DNA from: Camellia lanceoleosa
Lineage: Eukaryota; Streptophyta; Magnoliopsida; Ericales; Theaceae
Assembly (NCBI GenBank): GCA_025200525.1
Contig: CM045761.1
Location: 46,012,190 to 46,076,189, forward strand
Reading direction: 5' to 3'
DNA length: 64,000 nt
Shown: piece by piece, positions 35,043 to 46,067 of the stretch
How the letters are laid out: every line of letters begins with the position of its first letter
How positions within the stretch are numbered: the first letter of the stretch is position 1
Translations under genes and position numbers: made by a program
Notes under the pieces: model-generated
The model's input: the letters and a program-made list of their open reading frames with translations, nothing else
The model's database searches: none
What the model was told of the DNA's origin: nothing

Positions 35043-35886
35043 TATATACTATATATTAAGCAAAAGGAGTTTTTAACCCCAACCCTTGTGGGAGTTTCAA
35101 TTTCCCAATCTAAATTTCTTGATTTTTTGATTTTTTAAAAAAAAAAAACTTAGCATTTATTAACTTCTCCCAACCCCCAAGTCTTACCCCCATAATAATA
35201 CTTTAATGCATTAAAAACAACCATAAAAAAAATTCTTTGAAATCTAACACATTAATTCCTTGAAAAGTCCCAACAAATATGATTATTATCCCTCATAATA
35301 ACACTTTAATGCATTAAGAACAAGTATAGAAAAAATTTCTTGAAAAGTCCAACACATATGATTATTATCAAAATATTAAATTTTAATATAATATAAAAAA
35401 GGGAAAAAACAAGACATTAAAAAAAAAGAAAAAAAAAGACATTTAAAAATCACAATTCACATATATAGATAATTGTAAATATATTAAAAAAAATAGGTTT
35501 CTAAACCCCAAGCCTTGTGGGAGCTCCAATCCTTCAATCTTAATTTTCTAAATTTTTTATTTTAAAAAAAAACTTAGCATTTATTGATTTGGTCAAAATC
35601 TCGTGATCAACATTTATTAACTTTTTCCAATCCACATGCCTGTATTTAATGATTTGGTCAAAATTTCTGATTAGCATTTAAAATCCCCCTATATAAATAA
35701 TTATAGATACATAATTCTTTACTGCAGTAGCATTTTTAATTTCTCATGTACACTATGGTTAGTGATAAGATTGTTAAATTATTTTTATAAAAAAATCTTT
35801 AAAAACATAATTTATTTATTAAAAAAAATTTAAAATCAATATAAATATTTATAATTATTCCGTGCATAGCACGGGTTATAGGCTAG
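35043..35886 (+). mobile_element. Non-autonomous Helitron (844 bp)
   Basis: 5' end TATATACTATATATTAAG resembles the TCTATACTATATTAA start of ATREP-type plant Helitrons. The 3' end has the hairpin CCGTGC-ATA-GCACGG (35860-35874) and terminates in CTAG, inserted between host A and T with no TSD. The 3' LTR of the same element reads GAATTGTAATAAGATG uninterrupted (about 42507-42522), an exact empty site. No Rep/helicase ORF. Confidence 0.9.
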
Positions 35887-36330
35887 TAAGATGTAAATGA
35901 ATGTATAAGTGTTGACCATCTATTAACTGCTAATCTTTTAGTCATTGTTCATAGTTGGTTTAGTGTATTCCTACTGGGCTATGGCTCACCCTATACGGGA
36001 CACAATTTTCAGGTATATGAAGCATGCCACCTCCAAGGACATCACTTGGGAGGCTAGAGGCAAGCAGACGTTTGTGGTTTTGGTTATCTTTTGTTGTATT
36101 ACATGTAATTTCAAGCCAAGGGCTTAATGTGTATTTGAGTTAGTACTCTCCTCTTTGTAACCAAGTGTTAGCTTGGAAAGCTGTAAGCCCATAGGGCATT
36201 TGATTATGTTGTTAACATGTAATGTTTCTTGTAAAGAATTACTTTGTGGAATAGAATGATGTTTGTCTCTTATATCAATGTATGTCTAAATTGATGGGTT
36301 TAATGTTATTATTTTGAGGGCGTTACAACT

Positions 36331-36342
36331 TGGTATCAGAGC
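36331..36342 (+). other. Primer-binding site, initiator tRNA-Met type (element III)
   Basis: TGGTATCAGAGC three bases after the LTR end GTTACA. Confidence 0.95.
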
Positions 36343-36524
36343 GTACCGGGTTCGAATACTTTGGGTATGTGGGAAGTGATTAGGATCACAATGGGTTTGT
36401 CTCGCTTGTTAGCGACTTAAATGTAATGTTATGTGCTTATGTGATAACATGTTTATGTGACTATTTGGGTATGGGATTTGGTTTTTAAGATGTTGATTGG
36501 ATCCTTGGGTTTCTGGGAGTCCTG

Positions 36525-37619
36525 TTGGAAAGGCACCTGATCAATGCTGTTTCTAACTGGAACTCTAGTAACGCCTCGGGACTATCACTATCCGGAAATG
36601 AAATCGTAAGTGCTTATGTGTTTATGTGCTTACGTGGAATGAATTACAGTTGTCTATGCATTAGGACGCGATTTTTTAGTTTCGGCACATTTATGAAGGT
36701 GTTGATATCCTTTGTTACTGTTACTAGGATGCCTAGGCGAGGAAGTTGTGATTTCTCTCCTTCCGCTCGGGAAGAGTTGCGGAAACAGTTTGTGGAGTTA
36801 CGCCAAGATACTACACCTTTGGTACGGTTTGAAAGATGATTTGCTTACATGTCGAGGTTTGCTCCAGAATTGTTAGAGATGGAGGAATTGCGTTGTTTCG
36901 AGTTTGAGAGTAAGTTGCGTGATGACATCCGTGTAAGAAAGGCGGGGTCTTGGTATAGAAGTTATAGTGTGCTTGTTGAGGCAGCTGCCCATGTAGAGGC
37001 TGCGGTGCTAGCAATGGGGCAGAGTGGGGAGGAAGCCATTTCGACGACTCCTGTGACTCAGGGTGTTGGTAGGCCTTTTAAGAGGCAGAGGGGTTTAAAC
37101 CCGCAACAGGGAGGTCGGGCTAGAACTACCCTTCCAGTGTCAGATTTGGGTTTGGGAGAGAGTAAACAGAGGGGTGTTAATTGTTTCAGATGTGGTCTGC
37201 TGGGCCACAAGGTTTTGATTTGCCCACAGAGGAAGGGGGCAGGGTTAGCAGTTCAACCGGTAGTTGTACCACCAGGATCATTTAACCAGCCGGGCTTTGG
37301 GCCGATCAAATGCTCAGTAGGGAGGCAGTTGTTGGGGTCTTCATCAGCCTAGCTTTTGAACCAGTCTCGTGCTCAGGCACCGCCTACTTGTTGGGTGTGT
37401 AATCAGTCGGGTCATATTCGACGTTTCAGACTCAAATGGGGCTTTTTAGGGGTTTTGCAACCTAGCCAGGCTCAGTTTCATTCGACTAGGCAGGAACAGT
37501 ATCGTTTTGGGGAACAAACAGGCCAAATTTTGAGGGCCCCAGTAGAGTCGAGTTCCCAAGCCCTAGTTGGGGGAAATTCGCAGTTGTTGCAAGTGTGGCT
37601 AGTTGGGGCACATCAGTAG
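36525..37619 (+). pseudogene. gag of element III, one frame with two stops
   Basis: One continuous frame of about 365 codons, interrupted only by TGA at 36837-36839 and TAG at 37350-37352. A likely start is ATG 36729. The capsid part includes LVRFER, RFAPELLEMEELRCFEFESKL and VLVEAAAHVEAA. A zinc knuckle CFRCGLLGHKVLIC (C-x2-C-x4-H-x4-C) lies near 37180-37225 and a second, CWVCNQSGHIRRF, near 37390 has lost its last Cys. It would bind and package element RNA. With only two nonsense changes it was probably intact recently. Confidence 0.85.
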
Positions 37620-40617
37620 TCCTTGTTCGTGGCTTGTAAGCTCATAGAATATCTTGGGTCAGAGAATGAACAATTTTGGCGGTCCAGCGAGGGACGACAG
37701 TGGTAGTAATACCAAGGGGTTGGGTTTGTTTTGACTAATCCGTTTTGTAACCGGTGAATTATCGTTTTGTGGCCATTGGGTTATATTGTGTAACCAATGT
37801 GTTTTGGGAATGTTGAAACACCTAAACTGTTTGTTTATCTATATACATATGCGTGGCTTGTTAATAACCTTGGATAGGGTGGATTGGAACATGTTGTAGC
37901 TCTAAAGTTTTATCAATATAATAGGTTGTTGTGAGACTATAAAATTTTTGGTAATAATGCATTCTTATGCGTGTGTTTTGGTTTGGGAAAAGTGAGGGCT
38001 GTTGAGCCATGTTTTCAAATTTAGAAGGATCACTGAGAAATGCATATCTTAATCAGAATTACTAGGGGGCGAGAACAGTTATACTTGACGGATGCTTGAA
38101 ACTTCATTGGTGTTATCTAATTGACCTCATGTACGTGAAATTGATGTTGATCTACTGTCATGAGGACTCCTCGAGGGGATGTGAAGTGTGCGATTAATAC
38201 TAGGTGTGGCATGTAATTAATATGGTATTTTACGAGGGCATAGCTCATAATCTTGTTAGGATTAGACTTGTACCTTCGTGGTAGGTAATGATGCCGAATT
38301 GGCATGTGTAATGATTAGTCATTTCGATGGAGGGAGTGTTAGTCCCTATATACGGGTGTGGCTGTTGGCATCGGGAGTAGTGTGTTGTGAGCAGCTAGTG
38401 CTACATCTTAGGTAGTAGCTTATGGATGTTTCCTAAGTTTTTGGACTTCCTTAATTTGATCGAAAGTGATAGGTTTGTACCTTAACACTGGTTAGGTTGG
38501 AAGGTGCTGTCGTAAGGGTTGATTGGGTGTACAGCCCGTAGTTAGGGTGTGACCCGTGGATGGAGTCACAGTGGTATGGTGTTTGCGGATTAAGATGTGG
38601 GTTAATGATGAGGAGGGTGAGGACCTTTACTCTGCTGGATAGTTAAGATGGTGAGTCTTTGAAAGCCTTACTGGCAACATGTGACGGTGTCGGGGTTGGT
38701 TCACGGTGGTTGTCTAGCGGTAGCATTGGCTAGTGGTTTGGCACAGAAGCTGGGTGTCTTGATTGTACTCGCGAGGTGAGTGACAAATAAGGGTTGGAAT
38801 GAAGGGTGGACCCTATAGGTCGTTAACGGATGAAGGTACTATGTTGGCTTGTGTTCGGCACGAACGGTGACTTGGTAGTGGTGAATGTCACGGTGTAGCA
38901 AACCCTGTCAGTTAACTCAGTACGAGGGAAGGGTTATGCAAATCTTATTACTACGAGTTCAGTCGAGGTGGTGAGTGAAATCTCTAGATGAGGGAGTTTT
39001 GCACGGTGCGAAGCGTGTTAGTGTGTGGTTCGTATGGTTTCCGATTGAAATCAAAAGGTTGGATGTTTGGTAAAGTTAGGCCACTTCGGCATAAGTGTCC
39101 GTCGTCCAGTTTGGACAGTGGTAACACAAGTGAAGTAGGAGAGTTGTGAAGAGTGAGTGAGGTACTTAGTTGGAATCGTTTTGATTCGTTTGGTCCTTGT
39201 TAGTATGTTGTAAGGCACGGGGGTGTGCAATGTTATCCGTTGTGTCGTTATGTAATTGGGAATTTCAAGTGTTTAAGAGTTCTTTTATGAAAGTTCTGTT
39301 TTTGGGTACAGTGTCATCAACGAGAGTATGATGGGTTTTGTGGGATGGCTATGTTGTGTTCCACTTAGGGTTCATTGGGTGCTCCTCGTAAACTAAAATT
39401 ATTTTTGTTCAACACCTTGAATTTATGGGGTAGTAATATACCATAATGTTGTTTTTACCCGTGTTTCGTCTTACACTTGTTGTGTGAAAGTTGACTGGAA
39501 GCTTTGTGTGCGAATGTTTTCGTGCTTCCTCTATTGGGTTATTGAGTACCAAATACCGGTTTAAGTATTGTGGGTAGTCGGGACGTGGTGGATGTCTCGG
39601 AACACTGTAGTGTTAGAATGCGTCTCACTATTATCATTATTATCGAGTCTGGATAAGCTGGACTTTTCCATTCGTTAAGGTATTGTGAAAACGTAATGGG
39701 GTTGAGGAAACCACTTGGGTAGGTAAATTTCGGTTCTGAGGGAGAGATATCTGGATCCATTGATAGGTATTTGAACGTATGTTGAATATCTAGCTGTATT
39801 AATGAACTGTACGAATATTACATGTGTTTCAGTCTATGGTAATATTATGGAAGTTAATTTAGCATTATATATGTTAAATGTGATGTGGAAGTGCAAATGT
39901 ATTACTAACAGTGAATGTGTTTCGAAATTGTGAACCATGCATGTTAGAAGTTGTTGAATTTGAAAGAAATGCATATCGATAGTGCAGGTTATAGAATATC
40001 TTGTAAATTGTCTCTTGAATAGAGATAGGATAACCAGTAATGGGTTAGGTTGTTGAATACTAAATTGTGTATTGTGGAGAAATTGATTTAATTCAAATGT
40101 TATGAGAAATTGCAATGAGAGGACTTGACCAAATCAAATGAGAATGGTTATAGGTTATGAATAACACCGTGTTTATAAAAATAATAATAATAAAAAATGT
40201 TTACAAAACTCTTGGACTTCGCATGAGAAATGCGAAATTTATTTCCAAATGTTAACGATGAAAACTTAATTATTTTTGAGAAAATGCCTTTTTAACCAGA
40301 GAATGATTTTCTTTGTATGCATACAAAAACTTGCATTGGTTATTCTATTCGGGATTATGGTTGTTGAGTAGTGACTTAGCTTGGAGCGCTAGTTGGTTGT
40401 TCGCGAGTTGTTTTGGGAAAGGTTTGGTTTTGTTGTGACTTTTGTGCCGAAAGTGTTGTCGTTTGGAACGTGTTCCCTTGGTTGGTCTCTTCCTTGGTAA
40501 GAGTGGATTGCAGGTTTGTAGTGAGAGTAGTTTCTTTCCTTGTACTCGGGTATTGGTGTTGTATGATCAGTTGGCCTTGTGTTTAGGCGTTTCGTTAATT
40601 TCGGGGACGAAATTCCT
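37620..40617 (+). other. Internal region of element III without recognisable pol
   Basis: About 3 kb where protease to integrase would be in an autonomous element. No frame longer than about 95 codons, and I see no D-T/S-G, Y/F-x-DD, RNase H or integrase motif on either strand. Base composition is G/T-rich with frequent TTGTG and GGTTG words. Just before the purine tract, TTTCGGGGACGAAATTCC matches the usual pre-3'-LTR sequence of Tekay-like elements, so the end of the internal region is preserved. Confidence 0.6.
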
Positions 40618-40631
40618 TAAGGGGGGGAGGT
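40618..40631 (+). other. Polypurine tract of element III
   Basis: TAAGGGGGGGAGGT directly precedes the 3' LTR start TATAGCG. Confidence 0.8.
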
Positions 40632-42956
40632 TATAGCGATCTCGGGTTTTAACCCTTGTTGTACAGTGATCCAGACTTGGTTCCATAGATGTTAGTAGTT
40701 GTTCATTTCTAGTTTACATCCTTTCATACTTTGTATTTGAATTATAGAATGCGTTGGGCAGGTTTGTTACAGGTTGGTTGAGCTTAGGAACCAAAACTAG
40801 TTGCCCAGACTTTGGCCTGTCCGCTCGAGCAGATCTTTTGACGCTCGAGCGGGGACCTTGTTGTTGCTTGTCCGTTCGAGAGGGGGTTTTGGCGCTCGAG
40901 CGGGGAATACACCCATCCAGTATTTTCCTGTGTAGTGTTGGACGCTCGAGCGGGGGATTGGCTGCTCGAGCCGGAGGTTGTGAGTGACGCTCGAGCGGGG
41001 ACCTGGTATGTCGAGATTCTGGGAGTGTGCATCCGCCGCTTGAGCGGGAGTTTGGCCGCTCGAGCGGGAGTCTGTGAGTGGCGCTCGAGCGGGGGTTTCC
41101 ACGCTCTAGCGGGGCGACTCTTATTTAAAAGCGAGATCCGACTTTTTTATCACTTTTTTAAGATCTTTTTTCTCTCTTACTTTTCCAAAAAGCTATTTTC
41201 AGAGCTTCTCACTTTAAAACCGGCCCTTTTCTCTTATATTTGATCTAGTAGGAGTTGTTTGCTCACTCTTGGCCTTTACAAAAGTTGTGTTGATCGTCGA
41301 GGGTTACATTTTAATCTGAAAATTTCGAAATTTGGAGCATTTTGGTTTTGGTCTTCATCTCCATTGGAGCTCAAACTTTGAGGTAGGGATAACCTACTCC
41401 ATCTTATGAACTTTGTCTTTGAATTTTAGCATTTTGATATGTTGGGAGTTGTCGGGTTATTTTTAGAAAGTTTGGGCCTTTGTGTAATTTTACAAAAGTT
41501 GGGGTTTTAATTATATAAACCTACATGCAAATTAGGCATAGAGAAATGAGATTAATGTTGGGACATTGATGGAAATGGAACCTTAGGGTTGTTTTGTGAA
41601 TTATGGCTATTTGCCCTAATTGGTTTAATTAATTAATGTATATAATTAATTAAAGAAAATGAGGAATTGAATTGAGAATGTTAAAATTGGGAATGTATGG
41701 CACTAAAGGGTGTAGTTGAATCATTTATTGCTCACCTAGGTGAAATGTTGATATATTATCTGTTTGTGCATTTATTTCCTGTTTAGAAATAATTGCTTGG
41801 GCTACCGGTGGAGGGTAGTTTTGAGTGTTGTAGACAATGCATGATGATTAGGCAAACTAAAACTAATCAATTGGATGTGTCATAGAGTATGACGGTTGAT
41901 AGAATACATTAATTTTATGTATTGATGGATTATGCATATAACCAATGTGTTTATATGCATTATGTGTAGACGGTTGATAGGATACATTAATTTTATGTAT
42001 TGATTGATTGCGTATATGATTCTGTATTTATATGCATTGCTTGTGTATGGGAGGAGATGGGGGATGTACTCCACGGTTTAGGGGAAGATGGGGGATGTAC
42101 CTCTAAACCGGTTAATGGTTATGGGAAGATGGGGGATGGACCTCGGGATGCAGCTCATATGCTCTCCCATTGAAGTGATGATACAGCTCATATGCTTATC
42201 TATTGAAGTGTTGATATAGCTCATATGCTTATCTGTGGTAGTAGTGATATAGCTCATATGCTTATCTATTGAGATGTTTGTTTGATTTGATAAAGCACTA
42301 AAATGTATATCATTTATGAAGTATGGAAATGGTTTATGTGTTATTGATACAACACCAAAATGTGTATCCACCTTGGATTTCGAAAGTGTTATAGTGATGA
42401 ACTATAATCTCATCAAAGGTTTTGGCCAGAGTACTGAGCCTTGTTTTCAAACTCAATGTTGAATAAGAAATGGAAAGTGAATTGTAATATAGACTTGATT
42501 GTCATAGAATTGTAATAAGATGTAAATGAATGTATAAGTGTTGGCCATCTATTAACTGCTAATCTTTTAGTCATTGTTCATAGTTGGTTTAGTGTATTTC
42601 TACTGGGTTATGGCTCATCCTATATGGGACACCATTTTCAGGTACATGAAGCATGCCACCTTCAAGGACATCGCTTGGAAGGCTAGAGGCAAGCAGACGT
42701 TTGTGGTTTTGGTTATCTTTTGTTGTATTACATGTAATTTCAAGCCAAGGGCTTAATGTGTATTTGAGTTAGTACTCTCCTCTTTGTAACCAAGTGTTAG
42801 CTTGGAAAGCTGTAAGCTCATAGGGCATTTGATTCTGTTGTTAACATGTAATGTTTCTTGTAAAGAATTACTTTGTGGAATAGAATGATGTTTGTCTCTT
42901 ATATCAATGTATGTCTAAATTGATGGGTTTAATGTTATTATTTTGAGGGCGTTACA
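40632..42956 (+). repeat. 3' LTR of element III
   Basis: TATAGCGATCTCGGG to GGGCGTTACA, 2325 bp, followed by the right TSD AAACC (42957-42961). Lacks the Helitron and one 20-bp unit of the palindrome array. Confidence 0.92.
40822..41112 (+). repeat. CGCTCGAGCG palindrome array, element III 3' LTR
   Basis: Six perfect units and five decayed ones (CGCTCGAGCA, CGTTCGAGAG, TGCTCGAGCC, CGCTTGAGCG, CGCTCTAGCG). Several changes are C to T or G to A. One unit plus spacer found in the 5' LTR (about 33510-33529) is missing. Confidence 0.93.
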
Positions 42957-43591
42957 AAACCTGTCATCCAGCGAGCGAGGAGGCCTACGTTGATGCATGT
43001 TGAGGCAGTGGAAGAAGAAGAGGAAGCAGATAAACTTCTGGAGGCCAGAGCCATTCGAGAGGTAAATTACCCAACATGGTTATCAAACATGGTTGTTGTA
43101 AAGAAAAAGAATGGAGAGTAGAAGGTCTGCGTGGATTTCACTGGCCTGAACAAGGCTTGTCCCAAATACAGTTTCCTATTACCCAAGATTGACCAATTGG
43201 TGGATGCCACTTCAGGGCATGGAAGGATGTGCTTCATGGATGCTTACAGGGGGTACCATCAGATAGTCATGTACCCTCCTGATAAGGAAAAGACTGCATT
43301 TATCACCCCAAAAGGGCTATATTGCTACATAGTGATGCCTTTTGGGTTGAAAAATGCAGGAGCAACTTACCAGAGATTAGTAACTAAGATTTAGACATCT
43401 AATAGGCAAAACAATGGAGGTATACATTGATGACATGGTCGTGAAGACCAAGGAACCTGAGGATCATCTAGCTGACTTGAAGACAGTCTTTGATATTTTA
43501 AGGACCTTTCGGCTCCGACCTAATGCATCGAAGTGCGCATTTGGAGTTGGGTCAGGGAAGTTCCTGAGATACTTGGTCACCAGAAAGGGCA
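42957..43591 (+). pseudogene. Reverse transcriptase of element IV
   Basis: Continues element IV after the element III insertion. Motifs in order: RRPTLMHVEAVEEE, EARAIREVNYPTWLSNMV, VCVDFTGLNKACPK (after a stop near 43118), FMDAYRGYHQI, PFGLKNAGATYQRLV, then after a one-base shift near 43395 YIDDMVVKTKEPEDHL with the catalytic D-D at 43429-43434. Another frame change follows near 43600. Polymerase residues are present but the frame is broken. Confidence 0.9.
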
Positions 43592-44194
43592 TTGAGGCAA
43601 ATGCCGGATCAAATCAAGGACATCTTGGAGTTAAAGAGCCCAACGTCGGCAAAACAAGTGCAGATGTTGACTGGAAGGGCTGCAGCCCTAAACAGATTCA
43701 TAAGTAGAAGTTCTGATAAATGCAAACCTTTCTTCAGTTTAGTGAAGAAAGCCACAGACTTTTTATGGATAGAAAAGTGCGTCGCCTTGGCCGACTTAAA
43801 GAAGTACTTGACCACCACTCTAGTTCTCTCGAATCTAGTACCTAGAGAGGAGCTACTCTTATACTTGGCAGTTTCAGAGCATGCAGTGAGTGCAGTGGTA
43901 ATCAGAGAAGAAAATGGAGAACAAATGGTAGTTTACTACGTAAGTAAAACCCTAGTAGATGTAGAGACTTGATACCTATCCATGGAGAAGCTAACACTGG
44001 CTTCAGTAATGGCCTCTAAGAAGCTGAATCATTACTTTCAAGCCTACAAGATTGTGGTATTAACTAAGCATCCTTTGAAGTCCTTGTTGCACCAAGGAGA
44101 TCTGACAGGCAGAATAGCCAGATGGGCAGTGGTATTGGGCCAATATGACCTGGAGTTCGCACCGAACAAAGAATCAAAGGCTAAGTTTTGGTGA
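43592..44194 (+). pseudogene. RNase H (retroviral type) of element IV
   Basis: Frame with SPTSAKQVQMLTGRAAALNRFISR (RT connection), KPFFSLVKKATDFLW, LLLYLAVSEHAVSAVV, VYYVSKTL, then after a stop at 43970-43972 YLSMEKLTLASVMASKKL, VVLTKHPLKSLL and QYDLEFAPNK. This is the first, Ty3-type RNase H; as in many Tat elements some catalytic residues look degenerate (LAVSEHAVSA where Asp is usual in Ty3). Confidence 0.8.
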
Positions 44195-44261
44195 CTTCGT
44201 GGCCGAAGTTCACACCAGCGCCATCATACATTGGGCCGTTAGTGGGGTATACAATGTCTAG

Positions 44262-44831
44262 GTGAACAAGGAGAAACCCGGTGGGGATAGCGAGAATAGA
44301 GGAAAGAAAAAACTCGCCTGTAGTATTTACGTCAGTGTCTCCTTTTGCCTGTTTGTTGATGGAAGTTCAAATCGACAAGGAGCGAGGACAGGAGTAGTGC
44401 TAGTATCGCTAGATGGGCAGATGCTGGAACAATCCATTCATTTGAGGTTTAAAGCCTCAAACAATGAAGCAGAGTATAAAGCACTGATCGCAGGGTTGAA
44501 GTTGGCAATAGTAATGGAAGTCGACGAGGTGATGGTCTTTTGTGACTCCCATCTTATCGTCAACCAGACAACGGGCGAATACGCAGCCCGAGATAAAAGA
44601 ATGATGGCCTATGCAAAAGAGGTGGGTAGACTGATAACATTATTCCAAAATTGCCGACTACAGCAAGTTAGCCGAGATGATGACAGCCATGTTGATGCCT
44701 TGGCCAACCTGGCTAGTGCAATGAAACCAGGAAAGACAAGGACAATAATGGTTGACTACTTGTCAGGTCCAAGTATAGAACCATTGAAGACAAAGCATGA
44801 GACAATGTGTGTGGAGATGGGACCAAGCTAG
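44262..44831 (+). pseudogene. Second, archaeal-type RNase H of element IV
   Basis: Open frame of 189 codons. FVDGSSNRQGARTGVVLVS (first Asp), ASNNEAEYKALIAGLKLA (Glu), VMVFCDSHLIVNQTTGEYAA (second Asp), then DDSHVDALANLAS (His and last Asp). The four acidic catalytic residues and the His of the RNase HI fold appear present. An extra RNase H of this kind between RNase H and integrase defines the Tat group. It is the best preserved pol domain of element IV. Confidence 0.88.
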
Positions 44832-46067
44832 ATGGATGTGATAATCGTATTCCTCAGAGATAGGAAACTACTAGATGATCATAAAGAAGCACACAAGATC
44901 AGACTGAAGTCGGCAAGATTCAATCTGACAGCAGAAGGACATCTCTACAGAAGATCTTTTACTGGTCCCCTTTTGAGGTATGTACATCATTTACAAGTTG
45001 AAGACTTCCTGCATGAAATACACAAAGGAGTATATGGAAGCCACACTGGGGGCAGGTCACTTGCTCATAGGGCCATTACTCAGGGATACTGGTGACCTTA
45101 TATGCAAAAAAATGCTGAAGCTTATGTCAGAAAGTATGAGAAGTGTTAAAGGTTTGCACTTTTGATACACCAACCAGTAACAGATTTGAACCCAGTATCC
45201 AGCCCTTGGCCATTTGTCCAATGGGGCATGGATCTTGTTAGACAACTGCCTCAAGCAACTAGACAAAGGAAGTTCCTGCTAGTGGCAACAGATTACTTCA
45301 CCAAGTGGGTGGAAGCTGAACCCCTTGCAAAGATTCGGGACATTGATGTAAAGAACTTCATATAGAAGAACATCATCACCAGGTTTGGGATCCCAAGGGC
45401 GATAATAGCAGACAATGGTACATAGTTTGACAGTAAGCTAATCAAGAACTTCTGGGCAAAATACAAAATCAAGAACTACTATTCCACCCCAAGCTTCCCT
45501 CAAAGCAATGAACAAGCAGAAGCATCCAACAAAACTATCTTGGATGGGATTAAGAAAAGGCTGGAAGCAGCAAAGGGGAAATGAGTGGAAGAGTTGCCCA
45601 ATGTACTTTGGGCATATCGAACTACGCTGAGAAGATCAACCGAGGAATCCCCATTTGCCATGGCTTATGGCACAGAGGTAGTAATCCCATTAGAAGTCGG
45701 CATCCCAGGGGTCAGAACCCAGGGAGTGGAGAATGGGACTAATGATTCATTTTTAGCCCGAGATCTGGACCTTTTGGAAGAAAGAAGGAAGAAAGTAGTA
45801 ATTTAGCTAGGGGCATACCAGTAGCAGCTTGCTAAGGCTTACAATAAGAAGGTCAACCCACGGGAGTTTCAAGTCAGGGACCTCGTCCTGAGAAAGGTCG
45901 TCAGCAACAAAAAAGATCCCAGAGAGGGCAAGCTTGACCCAAATTGGGAGGGACCTTATAAAATCATCTCGGTCCTGGGCAATGGAACATATCGGCTTAA
46001 AGACAGTGAAGACAAAGAGTTACCAAGACTCTGGAACACTTACAACCTAAAATTTTTCTATCATTAA
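44832..46067 (+). pseudogene. Integrase of element IV
   Basis: Zinc-binding part: HKGVYGSHTGGRS (H-x-H region, about 45018-45056), then YEKC followed by a stop where C-x2-C is expected, so the first Cys is lost. Core: WGMDLVRQLPQA (first Asp), ATDYFTKWVEAEPL, IIADNGT (second Asp, about 45407), NEQAEASNKTI (Glu, about 45515). C-terminal: ELPNVLWAYRTT, FQVRDLVLRKV, LDPNWEGPYKI, stop at 46065-46067. In-frame stops near 45093, 45363, 45421 and 45582. Confidence 0.88.

Larger units (their letters stand above)
33139..36327 (+). repeat. 5' LTR of element III (contains Helitron)
   Basis: Begins TATAGCGATCCCGGG and ends GGGCGTTACA. Length 3189 bp, or about 2345 bp without the 844-bp Helitron, which matches the 3' LTR of 2325 bp. 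Long stretches match the 3' LTR almost base for base, so the insertion is much younger than element IV. Contains the palindrome array, a TATA box and short tandem repeats. Confidence 0.92.
33139..42956 (+). mobile_element. Element III: complete gag-only LTR retrotransposon nested in element IV
   Basis: LTRs 33139-36327 and 40632-42956, exact 5-bp TSD AAACC (33134-33138 and 42957-42961), tRNA-Met PBS 36331-36342, polypurine tract 40618-40631. Internal region of 4.3 kb has a gag-like gene (36.6-37.6 kb) and no recognisable protease, RT, RNase H or integrase. It must have moved with proteins of a related autonomous Ty3 element; element I, same LTR family, does carry protease and RT. LTR termini are TA...CA. 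Confidence 0.92.
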
